Positions 1-10,970 of a stretch of DNA of 64,000 nt are shown in pieces. The first letter of the stretch is position 1, and each line of letters opens with the position of its first letter. The DNA comes from Piromyces finnis (Eukaryota > Neocallimastigomycota > Neocallimastigomycetes > Neocallimastigales > Neocallimastigaceae). The stretch covers positions 496,001 to 560,000 of the forward strand of contig MCFH01000017.1 of NCBI GenBank assembly GCA_002104945.1, in the 5' to 3' direction. The notes beneath the pieces are model-generated. The model worked only from the letters and a program-made list of their open reading frames with translations, was not told the origin of the DNA and did not search any database. Both the position numbers and the translations under genes were made by a program.

Positions 1-950
1 AATTCAGGTTCATTTCTTAATTCTTCTAATTTCACTAGTACTTCTTTTGTTATCTCTTTAAGTGATAATTCCCTATTAGAAAATATTCTTTCAGCTTTAC
101 ATTCTGATCCTTATTTTAATTCTATCAACAACACCGGAAGACTTAATCTCCCCAATTTCCCTTTCACTTTCAAGGATGGCATTCTTCTATACAATCTTAG
201 AATTTACATACTCGAAGTTCTTCATGTCGAAATTATTCAATCCCACCATAATTCCCCTTCTTCCGTTCATTTTGGTATTAGAAAAACTCTCGAACTTATT
301 AGTAGAAACTTTTGGTAGAAGAGGGAGATGTACGCAGATTTGTAAATTCATGCGATACATGTAATAGAAACAAAAACAGCAATCATAAACCATATGGATT
401 TCTTTAACCACTCTCAATACCTGAATAACAATGGTCGTCAATATCTCTTGATTTCATTACAAATCTACCAAAATCGAACAATTATTTCGCTATCCTAACA
501 GTGGTGGATAGATTATCGAAGATGGGACATTTCATTCCACTTAGAAAGCTTCCCTCAGCTGAAAAAACTGCGCAACTTATCTTGGATAATGTATTCAGAT
601 TACATTGTATTCCAAAGGAAACTATATCAGATCGCGGTAGATAATTTAATTTCAAATTCTTTCAACATTTTTGTAAGCTGCTACACTGTGAATCCAAACT
701 CTCAACTGCTCATCACCAACAGGCTGATGGACAAACAGAAAGACTTAATAGTATAATTGAACAGTATCTCAGGTGCTTCACAAACAGTAAACATTCTGAC
801 TAGAGTTCGTATATCTCACTTGCATAATTTGCCTATAACAATACTATTCAGGAATCCATTAAAATGTCACCTTTCAAGGCTTATTTAAAGTATGATCCAG
901 AATTTTTAATTGATTTTCCAATAACATCTTTAGCTCCAGAAGCGGAGAAA
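1..950 (+). pseudogene. Ty3/gypsy integrase fragment (chromovirus relic)
   Basis: Broken 3' part of a gypsy polyprotein that enters from the left edge. Around 230-330 a reading resembling the integrase zinc-binding domain is visible (a run ending in NFWW), then frames change repeatedly. From about 500 the integrase core appears: VDRLSKMGHF, then ISDRG near 630, then STAHHQQADGQTERLN near 700-750, which is the gypsy signature around the catalytic Glu. Stops interrupt it, for example TAG at the position of a Trp near 797 and TAA near 822. The family's role is inserting element cDNA into chromosomes; this copy cannot make a functional protein. The GPY/F and chromodomain parts follow directly. 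Confidence 0.8.
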
Positions 951-951
951 G

Positions 952-1370
952 TTGTATAGAAGTAACAAAGTATGGTTACTTTACCTCAAAGGAAAAACAA
1001 ACGTGAAGAAATTAGACCATAGAAATTCGGGACCATATGAAATTATTGAATGCTTGGAAAATCAAAATTTCAAGTTAAAACTATCCAAACAAGACCGAGA
1101 CACCTCATCTTCCATATATCCAATCTCGAGCCCTATATTAAGAATACCTTTGAAAACCAAGACATCCAAAAGCCACCTCCCATTTTAGTAAACAAAATAT
1201 TGGATTCTAGAATTAACAACGGAGTACTTCAGTATCTCGTTGATTGGAAAGGATATTCTGCTGAAGATCGTTCATGGGAAAACGTAGAAGACATACATGC
1301 CCTCGAGTTACTGAAAGCTTTCCACAAAAAGTTTCCAGGCAAACCACATTCAATGTCGTCTGGAATCTGA
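952..1370 (+). pseudogene. Integrase C-terminus with GPY/F module and chromodomain
   Basis: Two overlapping frames together give an integrase C-terminus. The first (952-1188) carries the GPY/F-like motif NSGPYEIIE. The second (1050-1370) carries a convincing chromodomain: VNKILDSR, LQYLVDWKGYS, then RSWENVEDI and an ELLKAFHKK helix. Needing two frames shows a frameshift. Chromodomains define chromoviruses and can steer integration toward modified histones. A purine tract and apparent LTR start follow within 20 bases of the stop, as expected for the end of pol. Confidence 0.85.
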
Positions 1371-1373
1371 CAT

Positions 1374-1385
1374 TAGAAGGAGGGC
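1374..1385 (+). other. Polypurine tract of the chromovirus
   Basis: A purine run (AGAAGGAGGG) just after the chromodomain stop. The position and composition fit the plus-strand primer of an LTR element. The same GGGCATT ending recurs before other LTR starts near 12,991, 22,423 and 26,551. Confidence 0.55.
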
Positions 1386-1700
1386 ATTATAACGTATAAA
1401 GATTTTGTACCTTTTCCAAGAAATTGTATTTCGGGGTTCTCTAAGCTGGCTTCGCTGTCAGGTTGTTGGACGCTGACCTACTTGTCGTGTGGTCGACTCC
1501 GAGTTCTCTTATTGTGGATTAAATTCTTTTAATTAAATAATAAATACTGTTTTGGAATTTCAATCTTGACGATTTTCACATTTTTTGATTTCTTTTTATT
1601 TGGATAATTAAATTGAAAGTGTCCGTCCAGCCTTCCCACAAATAAATCAAACTCCTTTCTTCCTAGCTTCAGTGCATTGTTTTATTTTCAGTATAATTAT
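1386..1700 (+). repeat. Remnant of the chromovirus 3' LTR
   Basis: Follows the purine tract and starts TATAACGTATAAAG, which resembles TGTAACG with one G to A change; TGTAACG is the start of the nested solo LTR at 6,111. The first 150 bases are richer in G+C than what follows. The 3' end cannot be placed. Confidence 0.4.
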
Positions 1701-3110
1701 TTCTATGAGTAATAATTATTAAATAATAATTTTGATATTTTAATAAAAAATTGTTTATAAAATTTATTATATATAAATTTTATGGAATAATTAAATTGTA
1801 AAGATATAATATATATCTTTAGATTATTTAATAATTAATTATTAATTATTAAATAATAAATTAATATTTAATAAAATTAATTATAAAATTTTTTTGAATA
1901 AATTTCATGGAATAATTTAATAATAAATTATTTTATAATAATTCCATTAAATTTAAATTAAGATAAATATTTAAATTTAAGGAATAAGAGAATTTTAATT
2001 AAATTTAATTACTTCAAATATTTTAAATAATTAAAATATTTTTTAAATACTTTTTATTTAAATTTAGAATAGCTTAATAATTTTAACTTAGTTTAAAAAT
2101 AAATTTGTTTATATTTAAATAGGAAATATATTAAGATTAGTATTGATAATATTAAATTAATTTATAGAAAATACATGAGTTTTATTCAATTTTGAGTTTA
2201 CTCAAATTGAATTAAAAGTATAATGAATTAGTTTAGTTTAGTTTTGTTATTTTATTATTTAATTAGATTAGTGTTGTTTATTTTATATTAAATATATGTT
2301 TATTTAAATAGCATAATATATTAGAATATAATTATGAAAAAATATAAATACATGTAATTTTTATTTGTTAAATCAATGTAATTGTTATTTTAAATTTTGA
2401 TAATTAATAAAAGTAAAAAATTGTGATAAAAAAGATTCTTTTATTTTTTTGTTTTCGTGTTTAGTTGTTTTATTGTTAAATATATAATATGTTTTAAGAT
2501 TAATAGTTTACATAAATAAAGATTAATTTTAAAATATCAAAGTTAGAAATGAAATTTGGATAAATATTTAAATTAATGGATAATTAAATTTAAATATTTT
2601 AAATATTCAAATTAAATCTTAAAAAGTTTAATAACTTTAGCGTAGTTTTAAATTAGCATTTTTTTAATAGTAAATATATAATAAATAGTATTATTAATAT
2701 TTAATTAATATATAGGTAATACATGGACTGTATTCAATTTGTAGTTTACTCAAATTGAATCAAAAGTGTATTTAATTAGTTTTAGTTTAATTTTATTATT
2801 TTATTATTTAATTAAATTAGTATTAAATTAGTTTTGTTTATTTTATATTGAATATATGTATAATTAAATAGAATAGTATATTAAAATATATTTTACAAAA
2901 AATATAAAACATGTAAAATTTCGTAATTTAAAACGATGTAATTGTTATTGACTATAATTTAGTCAATAACTAAATATTTTAAATAATATGTTTTCTTGTT
3001 TCTTTTCATTTATTTTGTGTTTTTGTTTTATTGTAAAAATTTTTTAATCTGTTTTAATTTTTTTATAAAACTTTTAAAGATAGTCTATATTACATAGATA
3101 AAAATGATTC
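1701..3110. repeat. A+T-rich LTR debris with a diverged internal duplication
   Basis: No gene. The stretch 2,090-2,400 recurs, diverged, at 2,650-2,960, and in reverse complement at about 24,940-25,290. A short hairpin TGTAAAGATAT...ATATCTTTA at about 1,796 recurs at about 9,328 and resembles the reverse complement of the 3' end of the TGTAAAG LTR family (7,814-8,396), so these look like minus-oriented relatives of that family. Confidence 0.5.
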
Positions 3111-3114
3111 TTAC

Positions 3115-5402
3115 ATGAAGATTGCAGATCTGTATTATGATGTAAATTTACCAGAATTTAAAAGGGAGGATTCAGATGAAGAAACTATAAAAGAAACACC
3201 AATGTTAATGACAGTAGCAATGTCTACTCAGAACGAAGGAAAAGAAGGAACGTTAGAAACAAAAGAAAATATTATTAATAATATTGTGAATAAAATACCA
3301 AAAGATATTAGAGATGTAGTAAGAAAGCTATTTGATAAATTTAATAATGTTATTGCTATTAAAACTGACGATCTGAGTAGAACAAAATTATTACCTCATC
3401 GTATCAAGTTGAAGCCTAACTCTATTCCTTTTTAAACAACGAACATATAGGCTATCAAAAGTGCAAGCTGATGCATTGAAAGTGGAGTTAACCAAGTTAA
3501 TTAATAACAAATTAATTGAACCATCACATTCATCTTGATCGTCGCCTGTAGTTTTGGTGCCTAAGAAGAATGAAAAATATAGAATGTGTGTAGATTATCG
3601 ACGCTTAAATGAATGTACAATAAAAGATTCTTACGCCCTACCATTAATTGATGATATACTGTACTACATAAGTAAGAAAGCTGTTTTAACTACTATGGAT
3701 TTATTTTCGAGTTACCACCAAGTTCCGATGTATCCTGAGGATGAAGATCTTACTTGTTTTATCACTATATATGGAAACCATAATTTTAAAGTAATGCCTT
3801 TCGGAGGGTTATGTAATGTCCCAGCTATCTTCCAGAAGGAAATGAACAGGATTTTCTTCGACCTTATTGGGAAGTGTGTCTTTATCTGTATTGATGATTT
3901 AATAGTCTTTTCTACAATGGAAGAACACATTATAGATTTATCAAGGGTATTTAAAATACTCAGAGAAAATGGATTAAGAATTAACATTGAGAAGTGCTAC
4001 TTCTTTCAAGAAGAAGTAGAATTGCTAGGACATTTATTATCTAAAGAAGGGATTAAACCAATTCCGAGGAAAATACAAGTAATAATGAACTGGCTACCAC
4101 CGAAAAATGTTTCTCAACTACGTTCATTTTTAGGGGCTGTAAGTTACTACCGAAAATTTATTGAAAATTTTGCACAATATGCTAAGTCGTTATTTAAATT
4201 ACTAAAGAAAGATGAAGAGTTTAAATGGAGTTCAGAGGCGAATAATGCATTCGAAGTCTTAAAATTAAAGTTAGCAAAAGCTCCAATACTAATGCCATCA
4301 GATTTTGACAAACCATTTAAGATTAGGATAGATGCATCACGGTGGAGTGATTTTACAAATTGATGAAGATGGAATGAAGAAACCGCCGCACTTTGTGAGT
4401 AGAACACTAAATAAATCAGAAGAAAACTATGGTGTAACAGATTTAGAAGGGACAGCTACAAACTATTGTACTAGGAAATTCAAGTATTATATCATAGGAA
4501 ATACGTTGGAAACTGAAATAATTATTGATCACAAACCGCTGGTAGGATTGATTAATAATAGCGAAACCAGGACTACCATTTTCAATAGTAGGTCTAGACC
4601 TAGTAGGCTCATTTCCAGTAACAAATGAAGGCAATAAATACATATTATTGTTCTTGTGGACTATTTAACTAAATGAGTAGAGGCTGAGGCTTTAAATAAT
4701 ATGGAATCCGACGATGTTATTGACTTTTTGAAGAGGGTATTTTCTCGCCATGGTATTCCAGAGATCCTAGTAACAGACAAAGGGCTTCAATTTCGATCTG
4801 ATAAGACGAAAGCATTCCTGGATTTACTTGATGTATACGTCCAATATGTATCGACATAATACCCCGCATTTAATGGAGAAGTGAAAAACAGAAATATGGA
4901 AATAGTTAAATATTTAAAACTATTAGGCAATGAAGAAGATGAATGGGATGAAACATTGCCTAGTGCATTATGAGCTGTGTAAAAATGAAATTACCAAGTT
5001 CAGTAGCTTTGAACTACTATATGGATGCAAAGATCTACAACCTTTTGAATTATCTTTGACCAAAGAAGACAGGAATAAGTATAAGAATAAAGAGGAGTAT
5101 TGGATACAAAAATTCATAAGGCACCACAAGTGGATACAGGAGGCTATTGATAATATTAAGACCGCAATTTATGGAGTGACAGGAGAAGACAAAGTAAACG
5201 AATGAGAGCCTAATATAAACCTGGGGATTTGGTATTAATCAAAGTATTTAATAAAAGGAAATTGGATCCGTATTTCACTGATCCCTTAAAAATCATAAAG
5301 AAAGAGTTTAATACCGTTACTGTTTGTGATCCTATTTCAGGGGAAATTGCGGACAGGAATATCCACTTGAAGAATATAATTCCATATTTTTCTGAATTGT
5401 AA
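3115..5402 (+). pseudogene. pol: Family A Ty3/gypsy pol relic (RT-RNase H-integrase)
   Basis: Colinear with the pol of the element at 37,033-45,400. A pre-RT part (3,115-3,435) is shifted by one extra T in a run of five. RT (3,480-4,345) shows YRMCVDYRRLN, SYALPLIDD, VMPFGG and the active site CIDD in place of YIDD. A frameshift at about 4,345 joins to RNase H (VSRTLNKSEENYGVTDLEG, IIDHKPL). An internal deletion near 4,565-4,590 removes the end of RNase H and the integrase HHCC domain. The integrase core follows (DYLTK, ILVTDKG, NGEVKNRN) and a GPY/F-like end (LDPYFTDPLKII) stops near 5,400. Three in-frame TGA codons (3,536, 4,674, 4,971) lie at conserved Trp positions; a TAA lies near 4,857. 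Confidence 0.9.
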
Positions 5403-5831
5403 GAAGATTCAAATTGGACTTCAAGGGATGTCTTGATACAACACAACAACACATTCAGAAAAATGTAAGAAATTCATATATTTGGTAAATGAAATAACCC
5501 ATACCAAGATATATATATAAATATTTTTATTTAATAAATTTATATAGCAATAGTAATGATATGAATAGTAAAATAAAATAAATTAATAACTTATAAATAA
5601 TTTTTAATTAAGTAAAATTAACTTTTTATAATTTAATATAATAATGATAAAAAAAAACCATTATTTAAAGAAGTGAAATACGCGTTTTATTAGTTTTAGT
5701 TAGTTAGCTTTTATTAGGAGATATTAGTTATATTATAAATAAAATAAATAAAGGTGATAATAATAGAAGAATAAATAATACTTATAATAAATTTTATAAT
5801 TAAAATAATAAAATAATAAATAATATAATAA
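5403..5831. other. A+T-rich stretch without genes
   Basis: Mostly A/T with short AATA-type runs downstream of the pol relic. No purine tract or LTR start is clear here. I see no coding capacity. Confidence 0.5.
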
Positions 5832-6775
5832 TGTAAAGTCGACACAAAAAGAATAGATTAATCTATTCTACTACAATAACACCAAAAATAAAAAAATAAA
5901 AATAAAAATTGTTTTTAAAAACATCTTTTATAATAGAAATTTATTAATAACAATTACATCGATAAAATGATGAAAAATATCTTCTATTTATTTTTCCTAA
6001 ATACATTTATATTATATTATAACTATTTATTTCTTATATATTATTATTTAAAATTTACACTAAAATCTTAATTATTAATAAATATTTAAACTATAACTAT
6101 TTTTAGTAAATGTAACGAAATATTATAATAATAAACACACTCAAATATGTAATTGATATTTTTTTTTCTAATAATTTTATTTATTAAATTTATTATTATA
6201 ATACAACTAACTCGCTAGGTCAGTGTATTATCAAACTAAAGACAAAACAAAAAAACTAATTTTATTAATTGTTAATAAAAACACTAAAGAGCTATCTTAT
6301 CTTTCGTATTCTCTTTTATACATGAAAAAATATTTTTTTAATACAATTTGATAAGTGAACTAATTACTTAATGATTGGTTATAAAAAATATAATAATAAT
6401 TTTTTTATTAATCTAACCCTTATCACTAGATATACTTCTTTACAGTAAAATACAATTAGCAATTCAAATTATGTACTATTCAATTTGAATGTGTGCTCAT
6501 GTATTATTAATATATTAATCATTTAATAATTATATATAATATATCTATTTCTATTACTAAACAATACTAAAACTAGGGGTTTGAATTGAGAATTTTAATT
6601 TATTTGTTAAACATTAAAAATAAATTAATTTATTTTGTTTTAAGCTTTAATTATTAAGAAATAAATTATGTCCTATTTTCTTTTTTCCACAATATAATTC
6701 GCGTAACTTAAACAATAATATTTATGGCTTAAATTACATTAAAGATATCAATATGTGGCATTTAATATCTTTACA
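5832..6775 (+). repeat. Solo LTR of the TGTAAAG family, interrupted by a second LTR
   Basis: Starts TGTAAAG and ends CTTTACA, a 7-bp terminal inverted repeat. It matches the copies at 7,814-8,396 and 47,951-48,553 along its length, except for a 339-bp interruption (6,111-6,449). Without it the length is about 605 bp, close to 603 bp in the 47,951 copy. Near the 3' end lies the family's hairpin (AAAGATATCAA with a paired TTAATATCTTT). No clear target duplication remains. Confidence 0.8.
6111..6444 (+). repeat. Nested solo LTR with GTAAA target duplication
   Basis: A 334-bp sequence beginning TGTAACG and ending TTTACA sits inside the TGTAAAG-family LTR. It is flanked by GTAAA at 6,106-6,110 and GTAAA at 6,445-6,449. 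Only one GTAAA exists at the same place in the uninterrupted relatives, so this is a later insertion with a 5-bp duplication, the size usual for Ty3/gypsy integrases. Confidence 0.85.
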
Positions 6776-7135
6776 ATTAAAATAGTATAAAAAAATAACT
6801 ATTTATTTAGAATATAAATTTGTTATAATTATTATAGTGATCTATTAAAATAAAAAGGTACGTATATAAAAATTCTATACCATGTAAGAAATATTTGTGG
6901 CTATCACTTTTTTAGAGATATCCAGACAGGGTTAGAATAATATCAACAAAAACTTTTTTTAAAAAATAAAAATACTATATAATCCTGCTGAAATTGTAAA
7001 ATATATAAAATAAGATAATGATAATTTAATAGTTTTTTGTAGTAAAAATACATAAAACTATTAAATTAACAGCTTGCTATTCCAAAAATAACTAAAAATC
7101 AACACTTAAAAAAAATTTATTTTTATTTAGTTTTA
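6776..7135. other. A+T-rich stretch without genes
   Basis: Low-complexity A/T sequence. A short segment near 6,885-6,905 (GTAAGAAATATTTGTGGC) is the reverse complement of one near 62,012-62,030, so repeat debris is present. No reading frame worth noting. Confidence 0.4.
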
Positions 7136-7690
7136 TTTTTTTAAAATTTAATATTTTATTGTTTTTATTATTTATTATTCTTTGAAAAATGGATTGTCCA
7201 TAAATTTATTCTTACATTGATTACTACAAATACAATTAGAATTTTTTCTGTTCATCCAATTTCTATCATTTTTATATCCGTCCTTTTCCATACTCTTTTA
7301 CAGCTACATAATAAGCTAAAACCTCGGCATCACATTTAGCTAGATTGTTTGTAAATAACAAGTCAAAGATACCGGAATAATTTTTTTATTTTTATTTACT
7401 TTTATTTTTATTTACTTTTATTTATTTACTTTTATTTTTTAAAATTTTTAATATTTATTATTGTTTTTATTATTTATTATTCTTTGAAAAATGGATTGTC
7501 CATAAATTTATTCTTACATTGATTACTACAAATACAATTAGAATTTTTTCTGTTCATCCAATTTCTATCATTTTTATATCCGTCCTTTTCCATACTCTTT
7601 TACAGCTACATAATAAGCTAAAACCTCGGCATCACATTTAGCTAGATTGTTTGTAAATAACAAGTCAAAAATACCGGAATAATTTTTTAA
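7136..7690 (-). repeat. 302-bp tandem duplication carrying an unrecognised protein fragment
   Basis: About 240 bases are nearly identical at about 7,150-7,385 and 7,452-7,685, offset 302 bp and separated by TTTATTTACTTTTATTT-type low-complexity sequence. On the minus strand each copy reads LAKCDAEVLAYYVAVKEYGK and, after a one-base frame change, NRKNSNCICSNQCKNKFMD then NPFFKE and a stop. The base composition is higher in G+C than the surroundings. I do not recognise the protein. The Cys spacing CxCxxxxC is visible, but no family can be assigned. Confidence 0.6.
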
Positions 7691-7813
7691 ACATATATTA
7701 CCTAATTGATAAAAAAGGGTAGTATAATGTTTCTAATAAAATTATTTTTTATAGAAATTATTTATACAATAGGCAAGTATATCAATTGTTTATAAGTAAT
7801 TTTTTTTAAGAAG
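7691..7813. other. A+T-rich spacer
   Basis: Short stretch between the tandem duplication and the next solo LTR. Nothing recognisable. Confidence 0.4.
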
Positions 7814-8396
7814 TGTAAAGCAAACACTGAAAAAATATATTAGGATATCTATTCTATTACAATAACACCAAAATTAAAAAATAAAATTGTTTTTTAAAAA
7901 TATCTTTTATAATAGAATTTTTAATAACAATTACATCGATAAAATGATGAAAAATATCTTTTATTTATATTTTTCCTAAATACATTTATATTATAACTAT
8001 TTATTTTTTATATATTATTTAAAATTTACACTAAAATCTTAATAAATATTTAAACTATAACTATTTTTAGTAAAATACAATTAGCAATTCAAATTAAGTA
8101 CTATTCAATTTGAATATGTGCTCATGTATTATTAATATATTAATCATTTAATAATTATATACAATATATCTATTTCTATTACAAAACAATACTAAAACTA
8201 GGAGTTTGGATTGTGAATTTTAATTTATTTGTTAAACATTAAAAATAAATTAATTTATTTTGTTTTATACTTTAATTATTAATAAATAAATTATGTCTCA
8301 TTTTCTTTTTCTGTAATATAATTTGTGTAACTTAAATAATATTTGTGGCTTAAGTTACATTAAAGATATCAAGCTGTGGCGTTTGATATCTTTACA
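7814..8396 (+). repeat. Solo LTR, TGTAAAG family (583 bp)
   Basis: Begins TGTAAAG and ends CTTTACA. It matches 47,951-48,553 and the outer LTR at 5,832-6,775. The last 36 bases contain the hairpin AAAGATATCAA...TTTGATATCTTT. It abuts the 3' end of the gene relic on the minus strand and may have truncated it. Confidence 0.8.
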
Positions 8397-9074
8397 AAAA
8401 ATTAGTTTTCTCAATATATTTCTTTATTTCATTATTATTACTATTACTATTGTTATTATCATTATCATAATTATTAGAATTTATATAATTTAAAATATTT
8501 TCAGGGCTTAATGATGTTTCAATATTAAGTGCTATTTTAAATATAAGATAATAAGCAATCATTAGAGTTAATTTTTTTGTATATTCAACATGATGGTCAA
8601 AATCAATACTAATTTCCTTTTCACTATTTAAAATAATATAATCAATTAATTCTGAACTTTAATTTTTCTGTTCCTTGTTTTCATTTAAATTATCATTACT
8701 TTTATTTATATCATTATTATTACTATTATTTATAATTCCATTAATATTATTATTTATATTATCATTTACATATTATTATCAATATTTATTACTAAAAATA
8801 TATTAGGAATTACATGTTATTCTATAATTAGTGGATGGATTTTCTTTTAATAAACATTCATGATATTGATATGAATTATACTTTACAAATTCTTCTATAT
8901 CTATATTCGTATATTTATTTTGAAGTCTAAATTCCAATTCCAAAGTCACATCATTCTAATTAAAACGAGGATGTCGTTTTATAATTTCAATTTGATTATA
9001 TATATATTATTTAATATATCTTTCAATAATTGTTGCTTGTTTAAATAAATACAATTACTTGATGGTAATTCCAT
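8397..9074 (-). pseudogene. Unrecognised gene relic, about 225 codons
   Basis: Read on the minus strand from an ATG at 9,074 (MELPSSNCIYLNKQQLL). Blocks of good coding sequence in shifting frames follow: a middle block with NDVTLELEFRLQNKYTN and DIEEFVKYNSYQYHE, an Asn/Asp-rich linker, and a C-terminal block with SELIDYIILNSEKEISI, FDHHVEYTKKLTLMIAYYLI and an Asn-rich end. Stops and frameshifts break it. The 3' end runs into the solo LTR at 8,396. It does not resemble the gag, RT or integrase proteins of the families in this window. It could be a relic of a host gene or of an accessory transposon protein. Confidence 0.5.
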
Positions 9075-10440
9075 TTTCTTAAACTAATAATATTTTATAA
9101 TAATAATTCAATAATTTCAATAATATATATTATCAATTAATTAGAGTTTTATAATATTTAAAATAATAAATATTATAAACAAAATTGAATATATAAATAT
9201 GTATATAAATTAATTATTAATGAAGTATTAAATAATTATTAAGATGTATATGTATAATATGTAAAATAAAAATATATAATATTTATGCTATAAATAAATA
9301 TAAATAAAAAGTAATTCATATGGATATTGTAAAGATATAAGATATATCTTTAAATTATTTAATAATTAATTAATAATTGTTAAATAAAAATCTTGATATT
9401 TTAATGGAAATTATATAAAATTTATTCAGTAAATTTTATGGAATAATTAAATAATAATTAATTTTAAATTATCAAGGTTAAGAAATGAAATTTGGATAAA
9501 TATTTAAATCAATAAATAATTAAATTTAAATATTTTAAATATTCAAATTAAATCTTAAAAGGTTTTTATTTAATTAAAATTAGTTTAATAACCTTAGCGT
9601 AGTTTTATTATTTTATTATTTATTTAAATTTGTATTAAATTAGTTTTGTTTATTTTATATTAAATATGTATAATTGAATGAAAAATATATATAATGAATG
9701 TAAATGAAAAAACATATAAATACATGTATTTTTTCCAAATTTTAAATAAACGTAGTTGTTATTGACTATTATATATTTAATAACCTTTAAAAAGAAATAT
9801 TAATTGAAATTTTTATTTATTAATTTTAGTGTTTAATTTTTTATATATTGTTTTATTGTAAAAATAATAATCTGTTTTAAATTTATTATTTTACAGATAT
9901 AGTTAAATTAATAAAATATTAAATATATTTTGATATATATTTATATATTAACTATTTATAAATATTTATAAATAATATATTATGTAATATTAGTATATCT
10001 AATTATAAATTATTTGATAAAATATTTCAATAAATATAATAATAATATAATATAATATATTAATAATATAATAAATATGTAAGTATTAATAATATTGTTT
10101 ATTTTTATATTATTGTAATATTTCAAAAATAAATTGAAAACAAAAATGAATTAAATAAATTTTCATTTTTATAACTATTCGAAGTTAATTGTAATATCTT
10201 ATTTGACCGTAACATAATTAATGGTGGAGATATCGGGGATAATAATAAAATATTGATATCATACTATATTTTTATAGTTATTTTATATTTATTTTTGTAT
10301 TATTATTTAATTAAAGAAGTGTTGAACTAGAATTGCGAAAGTTATATACTTCAAGACACAATTAAAATAATTAGAGTATAAGATTAATATTGTTAATTGG
10401 TGCAAGTTTAACAAAAGATAAATGTTAGTATTGTTAATAA
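9075..10440. repeat. A+T-rich LTR debris
   Basis: No gene. From about 9,325 to 9,780 the sequence resembles 1,790-3,000 (TAAAGATATA hairpin, then TTTGGATAAATATTTAAAT). At about 10,140-10,225 a segment with TATCTTATTTGACCGTAACA resembles 14,341-14,434. These are diverged repeat copies. Confidence 0.45.
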
Positions 10441-10970
10441 ATACTCGTTGAAGATTACTTAGATTCTAGAGTCTAACTATAAAGTATGGGAAAATGTATG
10501 CAAGGAAAAAGAAGTTACTTTAGCAGAAGCATACAAGGGATAGACTAAATTTAAGAAATCTTCATAAGGCTAGCAGCTACGATTTGTCCATCTCTTCTAA
10601 CTCTGATAGAAGATATAAAAATAAATATGAAAGAAGAAAAAAAGATGGCTATGAAAGGAACAAGAAGCTAACAATATAGAATAATAGTAACGATAAGACA
10701 GATCCAATGAATGAGCTAATTAAGAAAATGAGAAATTTGACTATTAAAACTTGCTACTTTTGCAACGAGAGGGGACACTTCCAATATCATTGTCCTAAAT
10801 TGAATGCCATAGTAGAAGAAAAGAAACAAAAGGTCAGGAAAAGTCATTTAAATTAGTGGAAGAAGCACTCTTAGTAATCCAAAAATAGCTTTACTTAATA
10901 ACAGTTCAACTGATAATAATGAGTACTTTGAAAATTCAGAGTATTCTGATTTGTCGGAATACGAAGACCT
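10441..10970 (+). pseudogene. gag: Family A gag 3' end and pol start, relic
   Basis: Degenerate upstream part, then a readable Gag C-terminus with basic Lys/Arg-rich stretches leading into the linker MNELIKKMRNLTIKT and a perfect CCHC zinc knuckle CYFCNERGHFQYHC. The frame ends ...SHLN at TAG, where the slippery UUUAAAU (10,847-10,853) precedes the stop. Pol-like sequence follows in the -1 direction (PKIALLNNSSTDNNEYFEN) after an indel. The copy is cut at about 10,971 by an RT piece in the opposite orientation. Confidence 0.75.
10847..10853 (+). promoter_or_regulatory. Slippery heptamer UUUAAAU (frameshift relic)
   Basis: In the zinc-knuckle frame the codons read CAT TTA AAT TAG, so T TTA AAT has the X XXY YYZ phase for -1 slippage and lies directly before the stop, as in the element at 40,724. 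The downstream hairpin is decayed (AGTG...CACT with a possible AAGC:GCTT second stem). Confidence 0.6.

Noticed and set aside
3536-4973. Reassignment of TGA to Trp in the organism
   Set aside because: The copies with TGA also carry TAA stops, frameshifts and deletions, and the young pol uses TGG throughout. Decay by transitions is simpler.
7136-7690. CRISPR-like direct repeats
   Set aside because: Only two long copies separated by low-complexity sequence in a eukaryotic transposon-rich region.
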